Below are positions 44,091 to 52,469 of a stretch of DNA of 64,000 nt, one piece after another (positions within the stretch are counted from its first letter, which is position 1; each line of letters opens with the position of its first letter). The DNA is from Shinella pollutisoli (GTDB taxonomy: Bacteria > Pseudomonadota > Alphaproteobacteria > Rhizobiales > Rhizobiaceae), in assembly GCF_024609765.1 (NCBI RefSeq), contig NZ_JANFDG010000012.1, forward strand, positions 78,885 to 142,884. The letters are read 5' to 3'. The translations under genes were made by a program, and so were the position numbers. The notes below the pieces were generated by a model, which saw only the letters and a program-made list of their open reading frames with translations, made no database searches and was not told where the DNA came from.

Positions 44091-45506
44091 ATGCAGAACG
44101 CGGAGCGGTCGGGGAGACCGGACATTGAGGATGACGGGATGGGCGGCACCGCCCTGCTGACGCAGCTGGTGCGTCAGGCCCGTGGCCGGAGCGATTTTCC
44201 CGCGGCAGTGCGGGAGAAGGCCGCGATCTGCCTCGTCGACTTTCTCTCTTGCGGGCTCGAGGCCGCCGAGCTTCCCTGGAGCCGGCAATCCTTCGCTCTC
44301 GCTGCCGGCCGGACCGGCGACTGCGCCATTGTCGGCGAGGCCGGATTCTATTGCGCCGAGGATGCCGCCTTCGCCAATGGCGTGCGCGGCCATGGCCTCG
44401 TGCGCGAGGACATGCATACCGGCAGCATATCCCATATGGGCGTCGTGGTCTGGCCGGTGCTGCTGGCGCTCGCCGGTGAGAGGAAGGCTCTTGCCGGCCG
44501 GCCGCTCGATGCGGCGATTGCCGGCTACGAGATCGGCGGCCGGATCGGCAGAGCCCTGATCACGCCGGAAATGGCGCGGCTTTTCCGCCCGACGGGGCTC
44601 ATCGGGCCGATCGCCGCGACGCTTGCCGGCGCGATCTTCCTTGGGCTCGACGAAGAGCGGACCGTGAGCGCGCTGGCTTTCGCGATCAACAGCGCCGGCG
44701 GGCTCAACGAATGGCCGCACAGCGGCGCCGACGACATGTATTTCCATCCGGGATTTGCCGCCCGCAACGCGCTGACGGCACTGCGGCTCGCCGAGCTCGG
44801 GGCGCGGGGCTCGGCCTCGGCGATCGATGGCAAGGCCGGGCTGTTCGCGGCCTTCGGGCGCCAGCCGCTGCCCCCTCGGCCGGTGCTCTTCCCCGATGGC
44901 GACTTCGAGATCATGAGCGTGTTCAACAAGGAGGTGCCGGCCTGCAATTTCGCCCAGTCGCCCTGCCAGGTGGCGCTCGCGGCCGTGCGGCGCATAGAGT
45001 TCGGCGACGAGATCGAGAGCGTACATCTTGCGACCTACGACGCGGCGTTGAACTATCCCGGCTGCGCCCATCGCGGGCCGTTCGAAACGCCGCTCCAGGC
45101 CAAGATGAGCATCTATTTCGGCATGGCGGCGACCATGGTTCGCGGCGAGATCGCGGAGGCCAATTACGGCCTGCTCGACGATCCCAGGATCGCCGATCTT
45201 ATCGCCAGGACGACGATCACCGTGTCCGACGCGCTAAGCGGTGCATTCCCCGCCCGGCAGGGTGCGCGGCTTCGTATAAAGACGAGAGCCGGCCGGATCA
45301 TCGAAGAAGCGCTCGATGACGTCAGACCAGCATCGCCGGCGCTGGTGCGCCAGCGCTTCTCGGCGGCGGCCGCCGCCCGTCTCGGACAGGCGAAAGTTCC
45401 GGCTCTGAACGATGTCATCGACGGCATGCTGGCCGGACGCGGCGATGCCGGAAGCCTTGCCGAACTCGGCCGGCTGGCTGCCCGCTCGGAGGGGACCCGC
45501 GCATGA
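44091..45506 (+). CDS. MmgE/PrpD family protein
   Basis: A 471-residue protein of the 2-methylcitrate dehydratase/aconitate decarboxylase superfamily. Typical parts are 'CLVDFLSCGLEAA', 'FANGVRGHGLVREDMHTGSISHMGVVVWPVLLALA', 'GYEIGGRIGRAL' and 'PACNFAQSPCQVALA'. Family enzymes dehydrate or decarboxylate hydroxy-acids. The ATG at 44091 is preferred (AGGACAGGA in front) over a GTG at 44034. It follows the cassette A ATPase by about 70 bases and is coupled to the lactonase-like gene downstream. It may dehydrate an imported sugar-acid-like compound. Confidence 0.85.
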   Translation: MQNAERSGRPDIEDDGMGGTALLTQLVRQARGRSDFPAAVREKAAICLVDFLSCGLEAAELPWSRQSFALAAGRTGDCAIVGEAGFYCAEDAAFANGVRGHGLVREDMHTGSISHMGVVVWPVLLALAGERKALAGRPLDAAIAGYEIGGRIGRALITPEMARLFRPTGLIGPIAATLAGAIFLGLDEERTVSALAFAINSAGGLNEWPHSGADDMYFHPGFAARNALTALRLAELGARGSASAIDGKAGLFAAFGRQPLPPRPVLFPDGDFEIMSVFNKEVPACNFAQSPCQVALAAVRRIEFGDEIESVHLATYDAALNYPGCAHRGPFETPLQAKMSIYFGMAATMVRGEIAEANYGLLDDPRIADLIARTTITVSDALSGAFPARQGARLRIKTRAGRIIEEALDDVRPASPALVRQRFSAAAAARLGQAKVPALNDVIDGMLAGRGDAGSLAELGRLAARSEGTRA

Positions 45507-46300
45507 GCGAGATCTACGAAGTCCTTGCCCTGAAATATGCCACCAACGACCGGCCGGCCTCGCACAATTTCATTGGCGGCGACGAGCACGACCGTTCGAT
45601 GCCCATCGACTATTTCATCTGGGTGATCCGCAACGAGAAGCGGACCGTTGTCGTCGACACCGGCTTCAACCCGGTCTCGGGCGCGCACCGGGCACGCAAG
45701 CTGACGACCCCGGTCAATGTCGCGCTTTCGGCAGTCGGCATCCACGGTGCAGATATCGAGCATGTGATCACCACGCACATGCATTACGACCATGCCGGAA
45801 ACAACGACATGTTCCCGAACGCCTGCTTCTACATGCAGGAGAGCGAGATGCATTACGCCACCGGCTCCTGCATGTGCCATCGCCTGCTGAACCACCCCTA
45901 CGAGGCGGATGACGTGGCGGGCATGGTCAAGCGCGTCTATGCCGGCAAGGTGTCCTTCTGCCTCGGCGACCGCGAACTGTTTCCCGGCCTATCCGTGCAC
46001 CACGTCGGCGGCCATTCCCGCGGCCTGCAATGCGTGCGCGTCGAGACCCAGCGGGGGCCGGTGGTGCTCGCCTCGGATGCCAGCCACCTCTACGCCCACA
46101 TGAATTCCGGCCGGGTGTTCCCGACTTGCGACAGCGTTGCCGACACCGTGCTGGGCTACGGCCGCCTCTTCGAACTCGGCGGCGATGCGAGCCGGATCGT
46201 GCCCGGCCACGATCCCGAGGTGATGCGACGCTATCCGGCTCTCAGCCCGCAGACGTCGGGCATGGTGGTCAAGCTCGACGTCGACGAGGCGACTGGATGA
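45503..46300 (+). CDS. metallo-beta-lactamase-fold hydrolase, AHL-lactonase-like
   Basis: A 265-residue protein with a complete dinuclear zinc site: 'THMHYDHAG' (H-x-H-x-D-H), His in 'VGGHSRG', Asp in 'ASDASH' and His in 'VPGHDP'. The spacing and the 'VDTGFNP' strand place it near N-acyl homoserine lactonases and related lactone hydrolases. The start overlaps the MmgE/PrpD stop by 4 bases. In this context it more likely opens a metabolic lactone than quenches quorum signals. Confidence 0.88.
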   Translation: MSEIYEVLALKYATNDRPASHNFIGGDEHDRSMPIDYFIWVIRNEKRTVVVDTGFNPVSGAHRARKLTTPVNVALSAVGIHGADIEHVITTHMHYDHAGNNDMFPNACFYMQESEMHYATGSCMCHRLLNHPYEADDVAGMVKRVYAGKVSFCLGDRELFPGLSVHHVGGHSRGLQCVRVETQRGPVVLASDASHLYAHMNSGRVFPTCDSVADTVLGYGRLFELGGDASRIVPGHDPEVMRRYPALSPQTSGMVVKLDVDEATG

Positions 46301-46335
46301 AGAGGAAAAATCAAGGGAGCAATGTATTTGGTCAC

Positions 46336-46361
46336 ATTGTATGATTGAAAGATTGTAGTAT
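46336..46361 (+). promoter_or_regulatory. candidate operator/promoter of the NIPSNAP operon
   Basis: An AT-rich patch with TTGTATGAT at 46337 and TTGTAGTAT at 46353, 16 bases apart. The second half resembles TTGTATTA before the two cassettes, and the following GATTTATGG at 46364 resembles GATTTATAG near 51328. Confidence 0.4.
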
Positions 46362-46409
46362 GAGATTTATGGTTTCAACCATCGGAACGGCTGATCGGGG
46401 AGAGTTGGA

Positions 46410-46736
46410 ATGATCGTGGAACTTCGCGTCTATCACTGCGCGCCGACCCGGCTGCCGGCCCTTCTCGAGCGGTTCCGGTCGACGACGCTGACCTTTTTCG
46501 AGCGCTACGGCATCCGGCAGATCGGCTTCTGGACCACGGTCGTCGGCACCGACAACCACGCCCTGACCTATCTGCTCCAGTGGGACAGCATGGCTGAGCG
46601 CGAAGAGCGCTGGAGCGCATTCCAGTCCGATCCCGACTGGATCGCGGCCCGGACCGAAAGCGAACGGGAGAAGCCGATCGTGGTGCGTGTCGAGAACAGT
46701 TTTCTCGCGCCGACCGACTTCTCGGCGCTTCGCTAG
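46410..46736 (+). CDS. NIPSNAP-family protein
   Basis: A 108-residue dimeric alpha-beta barrel protein: 'VELRVYHCAPTRLPALLERF', 'YGIRQIGFWTTVVGTDNHALTYLLQWDSMAEREERW' and 'FQSDPDWIAAR'. NIPSNAP proteins bind or convert small molecules; some bacterial ones sit in catabolic operons. It is the first gene after the AT-rich promoter at 46330 and is followed by two dehydrogenases. Confidence 0.88.
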   Translation: MIVELRVYHCAPTRLPALLERFRSTTLTFFERYGIRQIGFWTTVVGTDNHALTYLLQWDSMAEREERWSAFQSDPDWIAARTESEREKPIVVRVENSFLAPTDFSALR

Positions 46737-46769
46737 TGAGACGGTGAAATTGACAAGGCAGGCAGAGCG

Positions 46770-47642
46770 ATGACGGGCAGGACAATAGGCTTTATCGGAC
46801 TGGGAATGATGGGGACGCCGATGTGCGCGTGCCTCGCCGCCGCCGGCCACCGGCTCCATGTCGCCGATGCCGATCCCGCGCGGGTGGCCGAGGTCTGCGA
46901 GAGGTTTTCCGCCGAGCCGCTGACGTGGGATGTGGCGCCAGGGCTCGACATGCTGATCACCATGCTGCCGAATTCGGCGATTGTCGAAGCCGTGCTGCTC
47001 GAAGACGGCTGGGCCGGACGGTTGGCCAGGGGCGCGCTCGTCATGGACATGAGTTCCTCCGAGCCTACCCGGTCGCGCGATCTCGCCACGACGCTCGCGG
47101 CGCAGCGCATCGACTACCTCGACGCGCCCGTCTCCGGCGGCGTGAAGCGTGCGGAAAGCGGATCGCTTGCCATCCTCGTCGGCGGCGAGGAGCCGGTGAT
47201 GCAGAAGGCGCTTCCGGTCCTGCAGGCCATGGGGAAATCGATCCTGCATATCGGTCCGGCAGGATCCGGCCACGCCGCCAAGGCGCTCAACAATTTCGTC
47301 TCCGCCTGCGGCCTGATGATCACCGTCGAGGCCCTGCATGTCGCACGGCGCTTCGGTATCGCGCCCGAGGTGATGACCGACGTGCTCAATGCTTCGACCG
47401 GCCGCAGCAACACGACGGAGAACAAGGTCAAGCAGTTCATGTTGTCGGGCAGCTTCGCCTCCGGCTTCGCGCTCCGGCTGATGGACAAGGATCTTTCGAT
47501 CGCCGGCGCGCTCGCCGATTCCGTCGGCTACCCGCTGACCTTCGGCAAGAAGGGCATCGAGACCTGGCACGAGGTCGCGACGACCGCACCGGCATCGGCC
47601 GACCACACCGAAATGTATCGCTTCCTCGCGATGGATGAGTGA
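46770..47642 (+). CDS. beta-hydroxyacid dehydrogenase (HIBADH family), copy 1
   Basis: A 290-residue NAD(P)-dependent enzyme with the cofactor loop 'GFIGLGMMG', the substrate motif 'DAPVSGGV' and the catalytic lysine in 'GSGHAAKALNN'. The family includes 3-hydroxyisobutyrate, tartronate semialdehyde and L-threonate dehydrogenases. It lies between the NIPSNAP and aldehyde dehydrogenase genes. It probably interconverts a hydroxy-acid and its aldehyde or keto form for the next enzyme. Confidence 0.9.
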   Translation: MTGRTIGFIGLGMMGTPMCACLAAAGHRLHVADADPARVAEVCERFSAEPLTWDVAPGLDMLITMLPNSAIVEAVLLEDGWAGRLARGALVMDMSSSEPTRSRDLATTLAAQRIDYLDAPVSGGVKRAESGSLAILVGGEEPVMQKALPVLQAMGKSILHIGPAGSGHAAKALNNFVSACGLMITVEALHVARRFGIAPEVMTDVLNASTGRSNTTENKVKQFMLSGSFASGFALRLMDKDLSIAGALADSVGYPLTFGKKGIETWHEVATTAPASADHTEMYRFLAMDE

Positions 47643-47649
47643 GGGCGAT

Positions 47650-49080
47650 ATGAAGCTGGATCAGTTCTATGTCGACGGCGCCTGGGTCGATCCCGTGGAT
47701 GTCAGATGGATGGATCTCGTCGATCCCGCGACGGAGGAGGTCCATGCGCGGCTGGCCCTCGGCGGTGCCGCCGATGTCGATCGCGCGGTCACCGCGGCGC
47801 GGCGGGCATTCCCGGCCTTCAGCGAGACCTCGGCCGGCGAACGCGGCCGGCTGCTGCGCCGCATTCTCGAAATCTACACGCGGCGCTATGACGAATTCGC
47901 CGAGGCGATGCGCAAGGAAATGGGCGTGCCCATAGCCTTCGCGACATCCGGGCAGGCAGCACGCGGCCCCGCCCATATCAATGCCCTGCTCGACGTGCTC
48001 GACCGGTTCCGCTTCGAGGAGGACATGGGCACGACGCGCCTGCGCTACGAGGCGGTCGGCGTCTGCGGCCTGATCACGCCTTGGAACTGGCCGGTCAATC
48101 AGGTCATCGTGAAGGTCGCCCCGGCGCTCGCCGCCGGCTGCACGATGGTGCTCAAGCCCAGCGAGTTTTCGGCGATGAGCGCGGTCCTGCTCGCTGAGGT
48201 CCTGCACGAGGCGGGCGTGCCGCCCGGCGTCTTCAATCTGCTCAATGGCGATGGCGCCGGCGTCGGCGCCGCGATCGCCGCCCATCCCGACATCGACATG
48301 GTGTCCTTCACCGGCTCGACCCGGGCGGGTATCGAGGTGGCACGGTCGGCGGCGGCGACCGTCAAGCGCGTCGCCCAGGAGTTGGGCGGCAAGTCGGCCA
48401 ATATCCTGCTCGACGATGTCGATCTTGAAGACGCCGTGCGCCGCGGCGTGGCGGGCTGCTTCACCAATTCCGGCCAGTCCTGCTCGATCCCTACCCGCAT
48501 GCTGGTGCCGCGTCATCTCCTGGCGAAGGCAGCCGGGATCGCCTCGGCGGCGGCCGTTGCCTACCGCGTCGGCCCGACCGACCGCAGCGACACCCAGCTC
48601 GGTCCATTGGTCAACAAGAGCCAGTTCGAGCGCGTGCAGCGCCTCATCCAAAGCGGCATCGACGAGGGCGCCATCCTCGTTGCCGGCGGCACCGGCCGGC
48701 CGCATGGGCTGGAGACGGGCTATTTCGTCCGCCCTACGGTCTTCAGCGATGTCCGTCCCGACATGACCATCGCGCGGGAGGAGATCTTCGGGCCTGTCCT
48801 GTCGATCATTCCCTATGACAGCGAGGACGAGGCGGTGGCAATCGCCAACGGCGCGCTCTACGGCCTTGCCGGCTATGTGCAGTCGGCCGACCTCGACCGC
48901 GCGCGCGCCGTTGCCCGCCGGCTGCGTGGCGGACAGGTCCATATCAACTATCCGCCCGCGGATTTCCAGGCGCCCTTCGGCGGCTACGGCCGCTCCGGCA
49001 ACGGCCGCGAATGGGGCGAGGCGGGCCTCAGGGAATATCTCGAGACGAAAGCCATGGTTGGATACGAGGCGGCCCGATGA
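47650..49080 (+). CDS. NAD(P)-dependent aldehyde dehydrogenase
   Basis: A 476-residue member of the ALDH superfamily. It shows 'TPWNWPVNQVIVKVAPALAAGCTMVLKPSE', 'FTGSTRAG', the general base Glu in 'QELGGKS', the nucleophile Cys in 'NSGQSCSIPTRMLV' and 'EEIFGPVLSI'. The ATG at 47650 is preferred (GAGGGCG in front); an ATG at 47635 would overlap the dehydrogenase gene. It likely oxidises the aldehyde made by a neighbouring beta-hydroxyacid dehydrogenase. Confidence 0.94.
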   Translation: MKLDQFYVDGAWVDPVDVRWMDLVDPATEEVHARLALGGAADVDRAVTAARRAFPAFSETSAGERGRLLRRILEIYTRRYDEFAEAMRKEMGVPIAFATSGQAARGPAHINALLDVLDRFRFEEDMGTTRLRYEAVGVCGLITPWNWPVNQVIVKVAPALAAGCTMVLKPSEFSAMSAVLLAEVLHEAGVPPGVFNLLNGDGAGVGAAIAAHPDIDMVSFTGSTRAGIEVARSAAATVKRVAQELGGKSANILLDDVDLEDAVRRGVAGCFTNSGQSCSIPTRMLVPRHLLAKAAGIASAAAVAYRVGPTDRSDTQLGPLVNKSQFERVQRLIQSGIDEGAILVAGGTGRPHGLETGYFVRPTVFSDVRPDMTIAREEIFGPVLSIIPYDSEDEAVAIANGALYGLAGYVQSADLDRARAVARRLRGGQVHINYPPADFQAPFGGYGRSGNGREWGEAGLREYLETKAMVGYEAAR

Positions 49081-49151
49081 GTGCCGCCTCGATCGTCCGC
49101 GATGCCGAATTCACTGCTGCAATGGCGGAGGCCGTTCAAGATGTCGTCTGA
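49077..49151 (+). CDS. tiny frame between ALDH and CMD genes
   Basis: A 24-codon frame that starts inside the ALDH stop (ATGA) and ends 11 bases inside the next gene. The peptide (MSAASIVRDAEF..., acidic and helical) looks like the N-terminus of a soluble protein. It may be the remnant of a deleted gene or a coupling element. Its upstream half contains no RBS of its own. Confidence 0.25.
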   Translation: MSAASIVRDAEFTAAMAEAVQDVV

Positions 49152-49554
49152 TAGCGAAATGTTCGTCAAGGGTTTCCAGAACCGGAAGAATGTACTGGGC
49201 GCTTCCCATGTCGAGAAATCCTGGGAGAATGCCGACGATTTCAACCGTCCGGCCCAGCGGCTGGTGACTGAATACTGTTGGGGGGAGGTCTGGGGCGACA
49301 GCACGCTGACTTTCCCCGTGCGCAGCATGCTCAATCTCGCAATGCTGACCGCGATGAACCAGCATCACGAACTCGGGGTCCATGTGAAGGGCGCGCTCAA
49401 CAACGGGGTGACGCCGGAGGAAATCCGGGCCGTGCTGCTGCAGGCCATGGTCTATTGCGGTGCCCCGGCAGCGCTTGCCGCCTTCCGCACGGCGAGCGCC
49501 GTGATCAAGGATTGGCAGTCCGATCAGGCGCCGGTCCAGGCGAAAGCGGAATAG
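49141..49554 (+). CDS. carboxymuconolactone decarboxylase (CMD) family protein
   Basis: A 137-residue helical protein of the CMD/AhpD superfamily: 'RSMLNLAMLTAMNQHHELGVHVKGALNNGVTPEEIRAVLLQAMVYCGAPAALAAFRTA'. It has one cysteine at the site where AhpD has CxxC, as in gamma-carboxymuconolactone decarboxylase. GGAGG 9 bases upstream fixes the start at 49141. In this operon it could decarboxylate or isomerise a lactone intermediate. Confidence 0.88.
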   Translation: MSSDSEMFVKGFQNRKNVLGASHVEKSWENADDFNRPAQRLVTEYCWGEVWGDSTLTFPVRSMLNLAMLTAMNQHHELGVHVKGALNNGVTPEEIRAVLLQAMVYCGAPAALAAFRTASAVIKDWQSDQAPVQAKAE

Positions 49555-49605
49555 ACACCTGCAAATGATGGATGCCGGCAACCCGGCGCTGAGGGATGGA
49601 ATGAG

Positions 49606-50505
49606 ATGACTGGCGCAAGTATAGGCTTCATAGGGCTTGGCAACATGGGTGGGCGCATGACCCGCTGCATCGTGGCGGGCGGCATGCCGGTCCTGGGCTA
49701 TGACAGGGACGAAGCTGCAGCGGCACGGGCGGGCGCCACTGCCGCCGCCTCCGCCCGCGCGATCGTCGAGGGAGCCGACATCATCCTGCTCTCGCTGCCG
49801 GACTCGACCGTTATCGAACGCGTCGTGGAAGGTGACGGCGGCATCATTGGCCATGTCCGCCCCGGCCAGATCATCGCCGACATGAGCACGGCCTCGGCGG
49901 CCTCCACGCGCAGGCTGGCGGCCCGTTTCGCCGAGAAGGGCGTGGCCTTCGTCGATGCCGGCATATCCGGCGGCGCGGCGGCGGCCGAGAAGGGCGCGCT
50001 GACCCTGATGGTCGGCGGCGATGCCGGTGCCGTCGCAAGGCTCGAACCCGTCTTCGCGCTGATCGCCAGGAAGGTGATCGTTATGGGCGGCAGCGGCGCC
50101 GGCCATACGGCCAAGCTGCTCAACAATTTCCTCAATGCCGTCAGCCTCGCCGCGACCGCCGAGGTCATGGTGGCGGGCAAGAAGGCCGGCCTCGACCTCC
50201 ACAAGCTGCTCGAGGTCCTCAACGCCAGCAGCGGCGTAAACTTCGCGACGCTGAACCGTTTTCCGAAGATCGTCGACGGCGACTATCTCGAAGGCGGCCT
50301 GACGTCCAAGCTGATGACCAAGGACGTGCTGCTCTATTGCGATCTCCTGCACGAGCTCGGCGTCTCCTCGCTCAATGCCGCGGGGCCGATGGCGAGTTTC
50401 GGCCTGGCGACCGCGCTCGGCTACGGCGATGTCATCAGCAACCGCGTCGTCGATGCGATCGGCGATATCTCGGGAGGCGTCCGCCTCCATGGCAGCAAGG
50501 AATGA
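49606..50505 (+). CDS. beta-hydroxyacid dehydrogenase (HIBADH family), copy 2
   Basis: A 299-residue enzyme with 'GFIGLGNMGGRM', 'DAGISGGAAAAEKGALTLMVGG' and the catalytic lysine in 'GAGHTAKLLNN'. It is clearly a distant paralogue of the gene at 46770, so the two probably act on different intermediates of the same pathway. It is followed by a cupin gene 4 bases later. Confidence 0.9.
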   Translation: MTGASIGFIGLGNMGGRMTRCIVAGGMPVLGYDRDEAAAARAGATAAASARAIVEGADIILLSLPDSTVIERVVEGDGGIIGHVRPGQIIADMSTASAASTRRLAARFAEKGVAFVDAGISGGAAAAEKGALTLMVGGDAGAVARLEPVFALIARKVIVMGGSGAGHTAKLLNNFLNAVSLAATAEVMVAGKKAGLDLHKLLEVLNASSGVNFATLNRFPKIVDGDYLEGGLTSKLMTKDVLLYCDLLHELGVSSLNAAGPMASFGLATALGYGDVISNRVVDAIGDISGGVRLHGSKE

Positions 50506-50509
50506 GACG

Positions 50510-50899
50510 ATGAAGATTTTCCCCGGCCGACAGATCGGTGCCACATCGGAAGCCCGGACCTCGACCTTCACCGGACAGGTCTTCGCCGATCCCGTCATGC
50601 CGACGACGGATGGCGTAACCATCAACAATGTGTTCTTCGCGCCCGGTGCCCGCACCTACTGGCATACGCACGAACAGGGCCAGATTCTGACCGTCGTTGC
50701 GGGTCAGGGCTGGATCTGCGTCGAAGGCGAACCCGCTCAGCCGATCCGGACTGGAGACGCGGTATGGATCCCGAAGGGCGAAAAGCACTGGCACGGCGCG
50801 GCGGCCGACAGCTATCTGCTGCACACCGCCGTTTCGATCGGCAAGACGGAATGGCTGGAGGAGGTCGAGGACGCCGACTACGACAAGGCGGGGTCCTGA
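50510..50899 (+). CDS. cupin-domain protein
   Basis: A 129-residue single-domain cupin. Motif 1 is 'TYWHTHEQGQILTVVAGQGWI' (metal ligands H, H, E-like Q/E region) and motif 2 is 'GDAVWIPKGEKHWHGA'. It could be an isomerase, a small decarboxylase or a lyase acting on a sugar acid. It is the last gene of the catabolic operon. The longer frame from 50375 overlaps the dehydrogenase and is rejected. Confidence 0.9.
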   Translation: MKIFPGRQIGATSEARTSTFTGQVFADPVMPTTDGVTINNVFFAPGARTYWHTHEQGQILTVVAGQGWICVEGEPAQPIRTGDAVWIPKGEKHWHGAAADSYLLHTAVSIGKTEWLEEVEDADYDKAGS

Positions 50900-50923
50900 C
50901 GCGGGCTGGGCCGGCTGTGGGCG

Positions 50924-51032
50924 GCAATTCCCGTAGACGGCCGGCCAGACCGCGTACATCGTTGATGAAATGACGAAAGAGCACGGGGTCGGGCGCGGAC
51001 GCCATATGATCAATATAGCCGTCGAGCGACAC
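50924..51032 (-). pseudogene. fragment of a dihydrofolate-reductase-like (RibD C-domain) protein
   Basis: About 36 codons on the minus strand read 'MSLDGYIDHM' and 'PDPVLFRHFINDVRGLAG', a pattern typical of the N-terminus of dihydrofolate-reductase-family proteins. Both the first few residues expected before it and the rest of the protein (about 140 residues) are missing. It lies tail to tail with the cupin gene and is probably a deletion scar. Confidence 0.6.
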
Positions 51033-51297
51033 ATTCGCACCGGACTGCGTCCACCGGCAGGCTGCGAAGCGGCCGCCGGCTCAATATTCTCCGAACGCCT
51101 TCGCCATGCCTAAGATTCGCCGCCGTCACGGCTCGCGAACACGCGACCCCACGACGGGCCGGCGTCGCTCGGAGTCATGACCGCAAGAGCGCGGCGCCGA
51201 TTGCTTCCGGCATCCCGATAATCACCCAAAGGCGACGTCGCCCCAGCATCCTACCTGGGGCAGGTCTCGACGCACTGGCCGTGCATTGAGAAATACA

Positions 51298-51327
51298 TTA
51301 ATACAAACAGACAAAATGATTGTGTTA
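51298..51327 (+). promoter_or_regulatory. candidate GntR operator of cassette B
   Basis: TAATACAA at 51299-51306 and TTGTGTTA at 51320-51327 form an inverted repeat with one mismatch and a 13-base spacer. On the minus strand the first arm reads TTGTATTA, the same as at 36822 before cassette A. Confidence 0.45.
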
Positions 51328-51402
51328 GATTTATAGCCGTGATATCTGAACCTTGATCCACTGGCCTGCCCCGTTGCGGTACTCGGATCTGGGGGGAGAT
51401 AA

Positions 51403-51471
51403 ATGCGGGATTCCGGGGATAGACGTGCTCGGTGCGGTCGGCCGCGAATGGCCGGAGGAGAACCCGCATGA
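51403..51471 (+). CDS. possible leader ORF of cassette B
   Basis: A 22-codon frame with a strong GGGGGGAG site before its ATG. Its TGA overlaps the ATG of the permease by 4 bases (ATGA). The peptide is Arg- and Gly-rich. The same arrangement, with another sequence, precedes cassette A. It may couple translation; chance is not excluded. Confidence 0.35.
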   Translation: MRDSGDRRARCGRPRMAGGEPA

Positions 51472-52436
51472 GACTTACCCAAGAAGGCGTGGTTTTCCTG
51501 CTGGCGGCGGCGTTGTTCGCGCTGTTCGCCGCAACCCTTCAGAATTTCCTGACACCGGGCAACATGGTCGCCCTCGTGCGAAGCGTCGCCATTCTCGGCA
51601 TCCTTGGCCTGGGCATGGGACTTGTCGTCATCGGCCGGGGGATCGACCTTGCGATGGTGGCGACGATGGTCGTGTCCGTGTCCTGGGTGCTTTCTCTCGC
51701 CCAGGCGTCATTTCCGCTGCCTGTCGCGCTGTTGTTCGGGTTTCTGTTCGCGCTTGCGGTCGGGCTGGCGAGCGGGCTGCTCGTCGCCTACGCGACCATT
51801 CCCGCGATCTTCGCCACATTGGCGACGGGCCTGATGGTCTACGGCATGGGACGCGCCTGGCTGTTCGAAGTCGACGTGCAGAATACGCCGGCGCAGTCCA
51901 CCTTCTTCACGTCGCTCAGCGAAATCACCGTGCTGGGCATTCCGATGATGATCGTCGCCTTCGGCCTGCTGTCGGCGATCATCTGGGCACTGCTGAGATG
52001 GACGCAGTTCGGCCGCCTGATCTACGCGATCGGCGACAATCCCGTTGCCGCGCGGACCTCCGGCATCGCGATACGCCCCCTGATCGTCGCTCAATATGTC
52101 ATCGCCTCGGCGGTCAGCTTCCTGGCGGGGCTGGTGATGGCCGCCGCCAATTCCGGCATGAGCACCCGGGTCTACAATTCGACCATGATCTACGACGTGC
52201 TGCTGGTCGTCGTCCTCGGCGGCATCGGGCTCAGCGGCGGTCGCGGCAGCATGCGAAACGTCCTGGTGGGGACCTTGCTGGTCGGAGTACTCCTCAACGG
52301 CATGACGATCTACGACATTCCGTACACCGAGCAGAACCTGATCAAGAGCATCATTCTGCTGGCGGCAATCACGATCGACAGTCTTGTAAACCCCCGCGAT
52401 GAGCAGACCGCACAGCAGGATCTGGGGGACATCTGA
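51468..52436 (+). CDS. ABC transporter permease, RbsC-like (cassette B, unfused)
   Basis: A 322-residue permease paralogous to the one at 37080. Shared motifs are 'VVIGRGIDLAMVATMVVSVSW', 'YAIGDNPVAARTSGIAIRPL' and 'VLGGIGLSGGRGSMRNVLVGTLLVG', and both end near 'NPRDEQTAQQ'. GGAGGAG precedes the ATG at 51468. It should pair with the fused permease at 53508. Confidence 0.92.
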   Translation: MRLTQEGVVFLLAAALFALFAATLQNFLTPGNMVALVRSVAILGILGLGMGLVVIGRGIDLAMVATMVVSVSWVLSLAQASFPLPVALLFGFLFALAVGLASGLLVAYATIPAIFATLATGLMVYGMGRAWLFEVDVQNTPAQSTFFTSLSEITVLGIPMMIVAFGLLSAIIWALLRWTQFGRLIYAIGDNPVAARTSGIAIRPLIVAQYVIASAVSFLAGLVMAAANSGMSTRVYNSTMIYDVLLVVVLGGIGLSGGRGSMRNVLVGTLLVGVLLNGMTIYDIPYTEQNLIKSIILLAAITIDSLVNPRDEQTAQQDLGDI

Positions 52437-52469
52437 TACTTGAACAACAAAGGGTGGAGGAACCAAGCG

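Larger units (their letters stand above)
50900..51467. other. region between the catabolic operon and cassette B
   Basis: It contains a decayed reductase fragment (50924-51032), a GC-rich stretch with a GGCGACGTCGCC palindrome at 51231 and a weak CCCCAG/CTGGGG hairpin at 51241-51260, an AT-rich promoter region (51290-51340) with GntR-type motifs, and a 22-codon leader frame (51403-51471). No intact gene is seen. Confidence 0.6.

Noticed and set aside
45503..46300. Quorum quenching by the AHL-lactonase-like protein
   Set aside because: The fold is right, but the gene is translationally coupled to MmgE/PrpD within a catabolic operon, so a metabolic lactone is more likely.
51241..51260. Intrinsic terminator
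   Set aside because: The CCCCAG/CTGGGG stem is only 6 bp and is not followed by a T-run, and no gene ends close to it.
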